From Pontivivens sp032464575 (GTDB lineage: Bacteria > Pseudomonadota > Alphaproteobacteria > Rhodobacterales > Rhodobacteraceae), in the NCBI GenBank assembly GCA_032464575.1, contig JAWDKM010000007.1, positions 269,804 through 333,803 of the forward strand: a stretch of 64,000 nt of DNA, written 5' to 3'. Made by a program: the position numbers and the translations under genes. The notes beneath the pieces are model-generated. The model was not told the origin of the DNA. It saw only the letters and a list, made by a program, of their open reading frames with translations, and did not search any database. Every line of letters starts with the position of its first letter. Within the stretch, counting starts at the first letter, position 1. Positions 18,036 through 27,307 of this stretch are shown here, in pieces.

Positions 18036-19366
18036 GGGCGGGCCCCCGGGCGCAGCACCCGCAGGGCGGGCACCTTCTGGATCAGGAAATCGACATCGGA
18101 CATACGCGGCGTGACGAAATCTACTAGCGAGGTCTTCGTAACACGACAGTAAAGCACCGTGAAGGCGGCGGCCGTGCCGAGATAGCTGATCGAGCAGGCG
18201 ATCGCCGCGCCTTCCGCCCCATAGGCCGGTATGAGGAAGGACGCCGCGGCCGCGTTCAGGCCCAGTGCGGGGACGATGACGAGCATGGAGACCCAGGGGC
18301 GGCCCTTGCCCGCGAGATCCACATTCAGGATCTTGAAGATCACGAAGGCGACGATGCCCGGCAGCAGCAGGATGAGGACCTGCGCGCTGTCCGCGAACTC
18401 GGCCCCGAAGACCAGCGGGATCAGGATCGGGCTGACCAGCGCCAGGCCCGCGGCCCCGACGACGCCGAGTATGACGGAGAGGCGGAGCAGGATGCCGATC
18501 CGCTCGGTGAACTGGGCGTCGTTCTTGGCGTTGGCGCTGCGCGACAGGATCACGGCGGACATGGTGCCGGGCACCTGCCATATGAGCTCCGCGATGCTCT
18601 CGCCGAGCGCGTAGATGCCCACCTGCTCCAGATCGGACCAGTATTGCAGCAGGAAGATGTTGATCTTGTAGTTGAGCGAGATGAGGAAGAGCGCCACGGC
18701 GAAGATCCCGCCGAGGCGCAGCATCGCGACGATGCAGTCCTTGTCGAAGACCGGGGTGAGGCGGACCTCCCGCGCGACGAGGCGCGCGGCGTAGGCCGCG
18801 ACCACGATGACGCCGATCAGCATGGCCCAGACCGCACCGGTGATGGAGATCACGCCGATGAGGGCGAGGATGCCCAGCACGAGAAGCTGCGTGGCCCCCG
18901 GCATCCAGTTCACGCGGCTGAACACGGCCACCTTCTCAAGCCCCAGGAAGATGCCCGTCGTGTAGTTGCGCATCAGGCCGAAGGGGATGAAGAGCGTCGC
19001 GGCGACCACCGCCGCGACCGTGAACTGCGGCTGCCAGGCGAGGTGGAAGTAGACGAGGCAGATCACGACGCCGAGCACGCTTGACGCGAGGTAGAGCAGG
19101 ATCAGCGTGCTCACCACCGTCTGCGCGTCGAAGGTCCGGCGACCGATATGGTAGGTGGTGGCCTGGCGCAGGCCGAGTTCGGCGAGCGTGATGATGAGGA
19201 AGGGCACGACGGTGAGCGCCGTGATGGCGCCCTTGCCTTCAGGTCCCAGCGTGCGGGCGATGATGACGTTGGAGCCGAGCGTCGCGAGCAGAACGATGAT
19301 GCGGGCGGCGCCGACATCCATCACGTCGCGAAGGAAGCTCCGACGTTTCGGGGCGTGACCGGTCAT
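18032..19366 (-). CDS. Wzx-like polysaccharide flippase (MOP/oligosaccharide flippase family)
   Basis: The 444-residue integral membrane protein has about twelve hydrophobic helices. The N-terminal region with ARTLGPEGKGAITAL is characteristic of polysaccharide flippases (R-x-L-G-P-x-x-x-G). It should flip the undecaprenyl-linked repeat unit to the periplasm. It overlaps the GT2 gene by 4 bases and starts 26 bases after the ExoF-like gene, so the three are co-transcribed. Confidence 0.88.
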   Translation of the reverse strand: MTGHAPKRRSFLRDVMDVGAARIIVLLATLGSNVIIARTLGPEGKGAITALTVVPFLIITLAELGLRQATTYHIGRRTFDAQTVVSTLILLYLASSVLGVVICLVYFHLAWQPQFTVAAVVAATLFIPFGLMRNYTTGIFLGLEKVAVFSRVNWMPGATQLLVLGILALIGVISITGAVWAMLIGVIVVAAYAARLVAREVRLTPVFDKDCIVAMLRLGGIFAVALFLISLNYKINIFLLQYWSDLEQVGIYALGESIAELIWQVPGTMSAVILSRSANAKNDAQFTERIGILLRLSVILGVVGAAGLALVSPILIPLVFGAEFADSAQVLILLLPGIVAFVIFKILNVDLAGKGRPWVSMLVIVPALGLNAAAASFLIPAYGAEGAAIACSISYLGTAAAFTVLYCRVTKTSLVDFVTPRMSDVDFLIQKVPALRVLRPGARP

Positions 19367-19391
19367 GGACCTCTCCGAACGGCGGGGCGCG

Positions 19392-21155
19392 TCAGAGGTT
19401 GTCCGGCCGGGGCTCGGGCCTCGGCGAGACGCGCACCGGCAGGGGCGTCGTCAGTACGGTGGCCCGCGCGCCCACGATGACGTCCCCGTACTCGGTTGCG
19501 TCGGATGCGCGGTCGTCCTCGCTGGCGGAGGCCGGCAGAACGTCGAGCGGCGTGTCGAGGCCGGGCTCGGAAACGAGGCCGTCGCCCTCGCCCGGCTGCT
19601 CCTCGGCCAGTTGCGGCGTGGCTTGGGGTTCGGTGGCCTGCTGCTCGACCGGGGCGGGCTCGTCCTCGACGATCTCGACCGGGGCGGGGGCGGGCTGTTC
19701 CTCCACGATATCGACCGGAGCGGGCCGTTCCTCCACCACGTCCACCGGGGTCGGCGCCGCCTCGTCCGCAACCGGGTCCGGCCGTGCGGCGGGTTCCGGG
19801 GCGGCGGCCGCGTCTTCCTCCGTCTCCGGCGATGCGGAGGGGATCGGGGTGTTCAGCCGCTCCAGCGGGCTCGGCCGGGCGGAGAGCTGATCCCCGTCGG
19901 CCGGGGCGGCGGCATCCGGTCCGGTGCCCACGAGGGTCGGTTCGGGCATGACGGAACGGATCTCGACCACGTCGCCGGGAAGGACCTGGCTGTCGAGCGT
20001 AACGTCCGCCACCTCCTCCCCGTCGCGGAAGAGGGTGACGACAGTCTGCGGTGGCTCCGATGTCGGGGTCGCGACGACGCCGAGGGTCGCCATTTCCTCC
20101 TGCGTGGTCTGCAGCGAGATGCCGATCTCGCGCAGGTTGGCGCGGGTCTCGGACAACTCGGCCAGCAGAGTACCGTCGCGGACCGTGTCGAGACGGGACA
20201 GTTCGTCGAGGAGCCGGGTGCGGTCGAGCGCGACCCGGGCAAGCTCGCTCTCCGTCTGGAGCACGCGCGTGGAAGAGGCGAGCTGTGCGCGGCGGAAGTC
20301 GACGAGGCGGCCGGCCTGGGTCAAACCCTGGTCGAGGAGGCTCTGGAGGCGGGCGGCCTCCTCGGCATCGGCGTCGACCTGCTCGCGCTGCGCATCAACC
20401 TGCTGCTCGAGCACGCGAATGCGATGCTCCGCCTGACGGATCGCGGCTTCGAGGAACTGGCGCGCGGCCTCGTCGTTCTCGCGGGAGAATTCGAGGCGGC
20501 GGCTTTCCAGATCGCGAATCGCCTGCACATCTGTTGCATCCGCGCCACTGGGAACGGGCACCGGCGGCATGGATTCCTCACCCGACAGCTCCGCCTCGAT
20601 GCGGAGCGCGATGGCTTCGGCCTGGGCCATCTGAAGCGACAGGCGGCGATTCGCAGCCTGCAAATCGGGCAGGCGTTCCAGCGCCCGCGGATCGGCGTTG
20701 AGCAGGCCGCCGGGCAGCAACCCGCCCGATTCGGCCATGACCATCCGTACGGTCTTGCCTGCGCGATAGGGGATCGCGCCCGATCGCGCGACGTCGCCCT
20801 GCACGAAGACGGGCCGCCATTCGGCAACGGTCAGGAACACGTCCTCGGGCGCCAGAGCTATGAAATAAACGGTGCCGGTGGCGTCGTAGCGCCGATAGAC
20901 CTCGTTCTCCATCGCCGTGCGCACGAAGCTTTCGAGCGATTCGATGGTTTCGTCGACCGCCTCCACCGGGCCCACGAGCGGCAGGCGCGCGCGCCCGTCC
21001 GATCCGATGGGCGCCTGAACGGCGAGTTCGGGCAGGCCGATGACCTGCATAGAAAGGATATCTCCCGGTTGCAGCGTGGCCTGAGCCGCCGCGGGGAGCG
21101 CTCCCGTCATGATGGCGAGTGTGCTCGCGGCACACTTCATAATTGTATGAAACAC
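19392..21155 (-). CDS. ExoF-like polysaccharide export protein with a coiled coil and a Pro/Glu-rich tail
   Basis: The 587-residue exported protein (signal peptide ending ALPAAAQ) begins with a Poly_export domain (LQPGDILSMQVIG..., about residues 28-110), then a soluble-ligand-type segment (PVFVQGDVARSGAIPYRAGKT cut short here), then a coiled coil from about residue 150 to 350. It ends in about 170 residues rich in Pro, Glu and Val with repeats like PVDIVEEQPAPAPVEIVEDE. The first part matches ExoF-type outer-membrane/periplasmic export proteins of Wzy systems; the tail is not part of the known family. The start is uncertain: GTG 21155 or ATG 21140, neither with a strong ribosome site. Confidence 0.78.
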   Translation of the reverse strand: MFHTIMKCAASTLAIMTGALPAAAQATLQPGDILSMQVIGLPELAVQAPIGSDGRARLPLVGPVEAVDETIESLESFVRTAMENEVYRRYDATGTVYFIALAPEDVFLTVAEWRPVFVQGDVARSGAIPYRAGKTVRMVMAESGGLLPGGLLNADPRALERLPDLQAANRRLSLQMAQAEAIALRIEAELSGEESMPPVPVPSGADATDVQAIRDLESRRLEFSRENDEAARQFLEAAIRQAEHRIRVLEQQVDAQREQVDADAEEAARLQSLLDQGLTQAGRLVDFRRAQLASSTRVLQTESELARVALDRTRLLDELSRLDTVRDGTLLAELSETRANLREIGISLQTTQEEMATLGVVATPTSEPPQTVVTLFRDGEEVADVTLDSQVLPGDVVEIRSVMPEPTLVGTGPDAAAPADGDQLSARPSPLERLNTPIPSASPETEEDAAAAPEPAARPDPVADEAAPTPVDVVEERPAPVDIVEEQPAPAPVEIVEDEPAPVEQQATEPQATPQLAEEQPGEGDGLVSEPGLDTPLDVLPASASEDDRASDATEYGDVIVGARATVLTTPLPVRVSPRPEPRPDNL

Positions 21156-21185
21156 GGGACCTGCACCTTATGCGTTTACGTGGCA

Positions 21186-21200
21186 CAACCTATCAGTGTA
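21186..21200 (+). promoter_or_regulatory. Degenerate EPS palindrome half-site between the export and murA-like genes
   Basis: It reads CAACCTATCAGTGTA, sharing CAACCTATnnGTGTA with 16946-16932 (minus strand). It lies in the short divergent region between the ExoF-like gene (minus) and the murA-like gene (plus) and could serve either. One arm is conserved, the other degenerate. Confidence 0.4.
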
Positions 21201-21276
21201 TTTTGCAGTTGCGAACGGAAAAATTGTGGCGCGCGCCCAACACGCCTGCGCGTGACCCAAGTTCACGGAGACTTTG

Positions 21277-22626
21277 ATGCCTGACGATCACGCCCTCGAC
21301 AGGACATGGCTCAGCGAAGAACTGCTCACACGGCCCGGCGGCCTGACCGCCACCGTGCGGGGCGGGCAGGTGCCCACGGGATCCGTGCGGGTCAGCGGAG
21401 CGAAGAACTCCGCCACGCGCCTGATCGCGGCGGCACTGCTGACGGATGAGCCTGTCGTGCTCGGCAATGCGCCGACCGAACTCGTCGATCTGAACCACAA
21501 GCTTCGGTTCCTGCGCGGCATGGGGGCCGTTGCAGAACGCGATTCGGAGCGGGAGACGGTGACCATCGATGCCTCCGGCATGGAGACCTCGCCCTTCACC
21601 GGGGAGCAGGACTATCCGATTCGGACGACCTACCTGCTGGTGGCCGGTCAGCTTCGCAAGACCGGCTTTGCCCGCATCCCCTATCCGGGCGGGTGCAAGA
21701 TCGGCAGCCGCGGCTACGACCTGCACGTGATGGTGTGGCGCGCGCTCGGCTGCGAGGTCGAGGAGAAGCCCGACGCCATCGAGGTGCGCGGCGACGGCTT
21801 CAAGGCCGGGCGCATCGCCTTCCCGATCTCCACCGTCGGCGGGACGGAGAACGCGCTGATCTGCGCCTCCGTCGCCAACGGCACGACCGAGATCGTCAAC
21901 GCCTACATCACGCCGGAGATCGAGGACCTGATCGAGCTGCTCACCCGCATGGGTGCGCGGATCGAGGTGTTCGGCAACAGCCTGGTGAAGGTCGAGGGCG
22001 TGCCGGAGCTGTCCGGCGCGCGCATGGACGTGATGCCGGACCGGATCGAGGCGATCACCTGGGTGGTCGTGGCCCTGATGCTGGGCGGCACGATCCAGAT
22101 CGACAACGTGCCATTCTCCGAGATGGAAGTGCCGCTCCTACACATCGAGAAGATGGGTGTGGACCTGTTCCGTAACTCCAACTCGCTCTGGGTGCATCCG
22201 GGCTGCATCACGGGCCGCGCCGTGCAGCCCTTCGAGCTCGCCTGCGGGACGCATCCGGGCATCATCTCGGACATGCAGTCGTTCTACACGCTGATGGGCC
22301 TGATCGCGGACGGCACCAGCCGGATCTTCGACTACCGCTACCCCGAGCGCATCGCCTATGCCCGCGAGCTGACGAAGCTCACCGGCATCGATGCGATCGA
22401 GGCGGAGCCGGGGCGGATCGTGACCCATGGCCGTGCGCCAATGAAGGCGGCTGAGCTGACCTCCACCGATCTTCGCGGTTCGATGTCCCTGCTGATCGGC
22501 GCGCTGGCGGCCGAGGGCACCTCGACCATCGGGGCGTTCCAGATGGCGCTCAGGGGCTATGACGGCCTGCCGCGCAAGCTCGCGAACCTGGGCGTGGAGA
22601 TCGACATCCGCGAAACGGCGGACTGA
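21277..22626 (+). CDS. murA: MurA-type enolpyruvyl transferase (UDP-GlcNAc 1-carboxyvinyltransferase family) in the EPS locus
   Basis: The 449-residue protein has the family's Lys-Asn pair in SGAKNSATR (about residues 43-44), the loop cysteine in PYPGGCKIGSR (about residue 140; equivalent to Cys115 of E. coli MurA) and the catalytic Asp region GIISDMQ. It should catalyse transfer of enolpyruvate from PEP to UDP-GlcNAc. It is about 30 residues longer than typical MurA, mostly at the N-terminus. It overlaps a murB-like gene and is enclosed by EPS genes, which suggests a paralogue making a sugar for the polysaccharide rather than the housekeeping enzyme; this cannot be proved without the rest of the genome. 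Start ATG 21277 follows GGAG at 21267-21270. Confidence 0.85.
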   Translation: MPDDHALDRTWLSEELLTRPGGLTATVRGGQVPTGSVRVSGAKNSATRLIAAALLTDEPVVLGNAPTELVDLNHKLRFLRGMGAVAERDSERETVTIDASGMETSPFTGEQDYPIRTTYLLVAGQLRKTGFARIPYPGGCKIGSRGYDLHVMVWRALGCEVEEKPDAIEVRGDGFKAGRIAFPISTVGGTENALICASVANGTTEIVNAYITPEIEDLIELLTRMGARIEVFGNSLVKVEGVPELSGARMDVMPDRIEAITWVVVALMLGGTIQIDNVPFSEMEVPLLHIEKMGVDLFRNSNSLWVHPGCITGRAVQPFELACGTHPGIISDMQSFYTLMGLIADGTSRIFDYRYPERIAYARELTKLTGIDAIEAEPGRIVTHGRAPMKAAELTSTDLRGSMSLLIGALAAEGTSTIGAFQMALRGYDGLPRKLANLGVEIDIRETAD

Positions 22627-23627
22627 TGCGGGCCCCCTCGCTCGACATCCTCGCGGAGCTGGACCGGCAGGCGCCGGGCCGGCTTCACACCGGGGTCGAC
22701 ATGTCGACGCTTGGCAGATGGCAGATCGGCGGGATCGCCGATGCCGTCTTCACGCCGGAGACGCCGGAGGAGGTGTCCCGGGGCCTCGCCCTCCTGCATG
22801 AAAGCGGCACGCGGCACGTCGTGATCGGGGAGGGCTCTAACCTGCTCTTCGACGATGACGGCTATCGCGGCGTTCTAGTGGTGATCGGACCCGCGATGTC
22901 GGAGTTCTGCGCGGACCCGGAAACGGGGCTGGTGGAGGCGGAGGCCGGGCTCTGGGTCCCCTATTTCGTGCTCAAGACGATCCGGGCGGGGCTTCAGGGC
23001 AACGTCCATGCCGCGGGCATTCCCGGCACGCTTGGCGGGCTCGTCGTGATGAACGGCGGCAGCCAGCGCAAGGGGATCGGCGACCAGCTCGTCGATGTGA
23101 CGGTGGTGGAGAAGGACGGGCGGATGAGCGTGCTCAGCCGCGAGGACTGCGCCTTTTCCTACCGCCGCTCCGCCCTTCAGGACAGGGGCGCGACCGTCGT
23201 GTCCGCCCGCTTCCGCTACGAAAAGGGCGACAGGCAGGAGATGCGCCGCGAGGCGATCACGATCCTTTCCGAGCGACGCGGGAAGTTCCCGCGCACCCAA
23301 CCCAATTGCGGGTCGGTGTTCCTGTCGAACCCGGCCCTCTACGCCACGCTCGGCCCTCCGGGCCGGGCGATCGAGGAAACGGGGCTGAAGGGGACGGGCC
23401 GGGGGGGCGCCCGGATCTCTCCACGCCATGCCAACTTCATCGTCAATGAAGGCGGCGCCCGTTCCGAAGACGTGCTGCATCTGATCGCGCTGGCCCGGGC
23501 CCGCGTGGCGGAGCGCACGGGTATCGCCATGGACTGCGAGGTGCGCCACCTGCCGCCGGAAGGGACTCTCCGGCCGGCGCATCTCTCTGCCCTTGATCTC
23601 AGTTCCCCCCGCGCCCGCTCCGCCTAA
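22626..23627 (+). CDS. murB: MurB-type UDP-N-acetylenolpyruvoylglucosamine reductase in the EPS locus
   Basis: This 333-residue FAD enzyme is coupled to the murA-like gene by TGATG. It has the FAD motifs IGEGSNLLF and AGIPGTLGG, the arginine in FSYRRS, the proton-donating Ser in NCGSVF, RISPRHANFIVN, and the late Glu in DCEVRHL. The catalytic Ser, Arg and Glu of MurB are therefore all kept. It should reduce the enolpyruvyl group to a lactyl ether using NADPH, giving UDP-MurNAc or a similar sugar. Together with the gene before it, this implies a lactyl-bearing acidic sugar in the exopolysaccharide (inference). Confidence 0.85.
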   Translation: MRAPSLDILAELDRQAPGRLHTGVDMSTLGRWQIGGIADAVFTPETPEEVSRGLALLHESGTRHVVIGEGSNLLFDDDGYRGVLVVIGPAMSEFCADPETGLVEAEAGLWVPYFVLKTIRAGLQGNVHAAGIPGTLGGLVVMNGGSQRKGIGDQLVDVTVVEKDGRMSVLSREDCAFSYRRSALQDRGATVVSARFRYEKGDRQEMRREAITILSERRGKFPRTQPNCGSVFLSNPALYATLGPPGRAIEETGLKGTGRGGARISPRHANFIVNEGGARSEDVLHLIALARARVAERTGIAMDCEVRHLPPEGTLRPAHLSALDLSSPRARSA

Positions 23628-23661
23628 GGAGCGTGCATCGCGCCCGAAAGAAGGCCACGCC

Positions 23662-25905
23662 ATGACCGGTTACAATCCCATCCAGGACCCCCGCAGGTCC
23701 CGCTCAGGCTATCAGGACGCCGTGCCGGGCCAGGACGAAGTCGTCGATACCGGGGGCTTCTTCGCCTCCATCATGCGCAACAAGTACCTGATCGGCGCGG
23801 TCGCGTTCTTCTCCGCCATCGTGGCGGCTGCGATCCTGGTGCGGCTGGAGCCGATCTACGTCGCGCGCGCCGAACTGTTGCTGGAGACGGGCGGCAGCCG
23901 GGTCATCGCGATCGAGAACGTGGTGGACGACCCGACGCTGGGCACGGGCACCATCCTGTCGGAGATCGCGATCCTGCGCTCCCGCGGGGTGCTGGAGGAG
24001 GTCTCGCGCCGGTTGCAGCTCCACCGCTACGCGGAGTTCAACCCCGAGCTCCAGGAAAAGAGCACGATGAGCGTCGTGACCGGGGCGGCCCGTCAGGCGG
24101 TGCGCGACATCCTCGGCGACGGGGACGAGGGTGGCTCCGCGCGGGCGCGCTCGGACAGCGCGCCGGTGATCCGGACCCATGAGGAGGTCGCGGCCAACAT
24201 CCTGCGCTCCAAGACGCGGGCGGCCCAGCAGGGCCTGTCCCACGTGATCGATATCCGCGTGACCTCGTCGAATTCGCGCCGCGCGGCGCGGATCGCGAAC
24301 ACGATCGTGGAGGTCTACCTGGAGCGTCAGCTCGACGACAAGTTCGCGGCGAGCGAGACTGCGATCGCGTGGCTGTCGACGCGGGTGGAGGACCTGAGCC
24401 GTCAGCTGGAGGAAGCCGAGCAGTCGGTGGAGGACTACCGGGCCGGCCAGCTTCTCGACGACCGGTCGAGCCCCGAGGTCATCGACCGGCAGCTCGCCGA
24501 GCTCGCCGTGTTGCTGGTGCGGGCCCGCGACCAGCTTGCCGAGGAGCGTGCGCAGGCGCAGCGCTTCGTTGAGCTGGTGGACAACGGGAACTACGCCTCT
24601 GCCCTCGACATCGGGGAGTCGCAGGTCCTCGCGACGCTGGAGCAGCGCCGGGCGAACCTGCGGCGGCAGATCTCGACGGTCGTATCCCAGACCGGCGGTG
24701 GGTCTGTGGGCGGCCTGGAGAACCAGCTTTCGGCCATCGACGCGGAGATCGATGCCGAGACGGCGGAAGTGGCGACGGCGCTCAACGCCCGCGTGGATAT
24801 CGCGCGGGAACGGGTCGATCAGCTCCGCGCCGAGATCACCGGGATGGAGCGTCTACAGTCCGAGAAGCGCCGCGCCCTGATCGGGCTGCGCGAGCTGGAG
24901 CGGGAGGCGGAGGCGCTGCGCACCGTCTACGGCCAGTTCCTGACCCGTCTGCGCGAGACGAGCGAGCGGGGCGGCTTCCAGCAGGCGAACGCCCGGCTCG
25001 TGACGCCGGCGCAGCCGCCGGTCGATCCCGCGGGGCCGCAGAAGGTGCCGCTCCTGATCCTCGCCATGCTGGCCGGCGGGCTCGTCGCCTCGGCAAGCGT
25101 CGTGTTGCGGGACCTGCAGCGGCCGCTGGTGCGGGGGACGGCGGACGTGCGCTCGGCCACGAACCGTTCGCTGCTCGCCACGATGCCCAAGCTGCGCGAT
25201 GCGACGCCGCGCGCGCTGCTCAACCGGCTGGACGGCGGCGATACCGCGGCCACCGAAGCGGAGGTCGCGCGGCGTCTCAGGGCCCTGCTGATGCGGCCCG
25301 GCGCCAAGGGCTCCGTCCGCTCGATGCAGCGGGACCGGGGCGCGATGCCGCTGTCGATCCTGGTGACGAGTGCGGGCAACGGCCATGATACCGAGCAGCT
25401 CGCGCTGCTGCTGGCGCGCGCGGGTGCGGAGGCGGGGCGCAACGTCCTTCTGGCGGAGGCCGATCCGGAGAACGGGATGCTGGTCGAGACCCTGGCGCCG
25501 GAGCTGGCACCCATCGGACCGGGCTGCGTGTCGGAGATCGCCGACGGGCTGTCCGTCGGGCGGTTGATGAGCGCGCCCGACGACAACCCGATCCGCGAGC
25601 TCGACGCGGCCCTCGACGACGGGCAGGAGGCCTTCGACATGGTGGTGATCCATGCAGCGCCCGTCCTGACCCTGTCGGCCGCGCTCGACATCGCGGCGCG
25701 CAGCGACCGCGTGGTGCTGACGGCGCGGCAGTCCTGGACCGTCATGGCGGATCTGAAGCTGTCGGCAGAGGAACTCGCCCGCGTCGACGCGCCGCTGGCC
25801 GGCGTCGTGCTGACGGGGGTGCCCGAGCCGCGCCGCTGGTCCCTGCTGCGCCGGCGCAAGCGGCGCCTGGGCGCGGTCACGTCCACGCGCGCCCGTCGCG
25901 TCTAG
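23662..25905 (+). CDS. Wzc/GumC-type chain-length regulator with a degenerate BY-kinase domain
   Basis: The 747-residue inner-membrane protein starts at ATG 23662. A first membrane helix (about residues 43-61) is followed by a Wzz domain, a long periplasmic coiled coil, a second helix (about 462-483) and a cytoplasmic P-loop-like domain (from about residue 560). In active bacterial tyrosine kinases this domain has Walker A ending GKS/T, Walker A' with D-x-D and Walker B with a terminal Asp. Here the equivalents read TSAGNGHDTEQ, LLAEADPE and VVIHAAP, so key Lys and Asp residues are missing. The C-terminus is Arg-rich with no Tyr cluster. It probably sets EPS chain length without ATP-dependent autophosphorylation. 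Confidence 0.83.
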   Translation: MTGYNPIQDPRRSRSGYQDAVPGQDEVVDTGGFFASIMRNKYLIGAVAFFSAIVAAAILVRLEPIYVARAELLLETGGSRVIAIENVVDDPTLGTGTILSEIAILRSRGVLEEVSRRLQLHRYAEFNPELQEKSTMSVVTGAARQAVRDILGDGDEGGSARARSDSAPVIRTHEEVAANILRSKTRAAQQGLSHVIDIRVTSSNSRRAARIANTIVEVYLERQLDDKFAASETAIAWLSTRVEDLSRQLEEAEQSVEDYRAGQLLDDRSSPEVIDRQLAELAVLLVRARDQLAEERAQAQRFVELVDNGNYASALDIGESQVLATLEQRRANLRRQISTVVSQTGGGSVGGLENQLSAIDAEIDAETAEVATALNARVDIARERVDQLRAEITGMERLQSEKRRALIGLRELEREAEALRTVYGQFLTRLRETSERGGFQQANARLVTPAQPPVDPAGPQKVPLLILAMLAGGLVASASVVLRDLQRPLVRGTADVRSATNRSLLATMPKLRDATPRALLNRLDGGDTAATEAEVARRLRALLMRPGAKGSVRSMQRDRGAMPLSILVTSAGNGHDTEQLALLLARAGAEAGRNVLLAEADPENGMLVETLAPELAPIGPGCVSEIADGLSVGRLMSAPDDNPIRELDAALDDGQEAFDMVVIHAAPVLTLSAALDIAARSDRVVLTARQSWTVMADLKLSAEELARVDAPLAGVVLTGVPEPRRWSLLRRRKRRLGAVTSTRARRV

Positions 25906-25921
25906 GCCGGAGGCGCGCGCC

Positions 25922-27241
25922 ATGTGGCCCGCCATCGCCGCCGCGGTCTCGGTCGTGACGTTCTTTGCCACGCTTCGCATGGTGAAGGACTTCGACCGGC
26001 CCACGCAGTTCCTGGTCATGGCCATCTGGCTGCGGCTGGTGCTGTCGGCGTTCCACCAGTGGACCTTCACGCCGATGGCCGGCGGCTTCTCGATCAACGC
26101 GCTCGCCTCGGTCGGCGTCGCGGGGCTCGGGCTGCTGCTGGCGGGCCCCAGGCTGCTGCGGCTCAACATGCTGGCCGCCGCCTGGCTGATCGTGCTGGTC
26201 GTCACGGTCTCGGCCGTGATCAACAGCGAATTCCGCGGGATGATCAACGACCTGATCAAGTGGGCGTACTTCTTCGCGCTCGCGATGCTGAGCTGGCGCG
26301 CCTTCCGCATCTACGGCAAGGATCCGGTGCTCAAGGCCGTCGTCGTCGCAATGCTGACGCCGGTCATCCTGCAGATGCTGTCAGTGGCGCTCGGCGTCTC
26401 CAAGGCCACGGAGAACGACGGCTCGATTAGCTATATCGGCGGCTACTTCCATGAGGCGGCGTTCTCGGTGATGCTGTTCGGCTTCCTGTGCACGGCGGCT
26501 TTGGTGCGGTGGCGCTGGCCGGTGGTGGGGCCCGCGATCGTGGCGTTCGGCATCGTCTGCGTGATGCTGACGAACTACCGCACGACAATCCTGGGCACGC
26601 TGCCGGTGATGTTCGCCCTGTCCGCCGCTGTGGCGCTGGGCGGGTTCGCGCGGCAGCTCAGGCCCATCGTGGTTCTGTCCATCCTGATCGCGGTGCCGGC
26701 GCTGCTCTTCGGCGCGCGGGAGATGCTGCCCGACCGGTTCCTGGACGTGCTCGTCGTCGCGCAGACCGGCGCGGACCTGGTGAAGGATCCGCTGCGGTTC
26801 ACGGAGGCCGAGCAGGATCTCTTCTCGGGCCGGGTGTACCTCTGGTCGCTCTACATCAACCAGTGGCTGGGCGGGCAGACGCATGTGCATATCATCGGCT
26901 TCGGGCCGGAAGTGTGGGACCGGCGGCTGCCGCTCTACGCGCACAACACCTTCGTGTCCTATATCCACGAGTTCGGGATCGTGGGCGTGACAGCACTGTG
27001 CATCTTCTTCCTGACGAACCTGATCCGCGGAATGCTGATCGCGGATCGCCACCTCGCCCTGCGGTCGGTCGCCATCCAGGTGGGCTTCATCATCCTGAAC
27101 CTGTCGACGATGCCGCTCTGGCAGATCGAGGGGAACATCCTCTATGCGTTGGTCGTCGGCGCGACCTGGAGCGCCCGGCCTCTCACAATGAAAAAACGCA
27201 CATCCCGGCAATCTTTCCCTGCGAGTGTAGCGCACGGGTGA
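25922..27241 (+). CDS. Wzy-like polysaccharide polymerase / O-antigen ligase family membrane protein
   Basis: This is a 439-residue protein with about eleven membrane helices and a large external loop (about residues 265-330) between late helices. The region around FSGRVYLWSLYINQW and AHNTFVSYIHEFGI matches the O-antigen ligase/Wzy (Wzy_C) pattern, with the conserved H-N-x-F. It should polymerise flipped repeat units in the periplasm. It follows the chain-length regulator by 16 bases, its usual functional partner. Confidence 0.8.
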   Translation: MWPAIAAAVSVVTFFATLRMVKDFDRPTQFLVMAIWLRLVLSAFHQWTFTPMAGGFSINALASVGVAGLGLLLAGPRLLRLNMLAAAWLIVLVVTVSAVINSEFRGMINDLIKWAYFFALAMLSWRAFRIYGKDPVLKAVVVAMLTPVILQMLSVALGVSKATENDGSISYIGGYFHEAAFSVMLFGFLCTAALVRWRWPVVGPAIVAFGIVCVMLTNYRTTILGTLPVMFALSAAVALGGFARQLRPIVVLSILIAVPALLFGAREMLPDRFLDVLVVAQTGADLVKDPLRFTEAEQDLFSGRVYLWSLYINQWLGGQTHVHIIGFGPEVWDRRLPLYAHNTFVSYIHEFGIVGVTALCIFFLTNLIRGMLIADRHLALRSVAIQVGFIILNLSTMPLWQIEGNILYALVVGATWSARPLTMKKRTSRQSFPASVAHG

Positions 27242-27273
27242 TTGCGATTCGCGAATTATTGTGCAACGCAAAA

Positions 27274-27286
27274 CAACTGTAAGTTG
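27274..27286. promoter_or_regulatory. EPS palindrome, copy 3 (CAACT-GTA-AGTTG)
   Basis: A perfect inverted repeat, extended by one more base pair on each side (ACAACT-GTA-AGTTGT). It lies only 21 bases before the UDP-glucose dehydrogenase start, so it could overlap the transcription start or ribosome-binding region. Confidence 0.7.
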
Positions 27287-27307
27287 TATCCACGGAAGGG
27301 ATATCCC

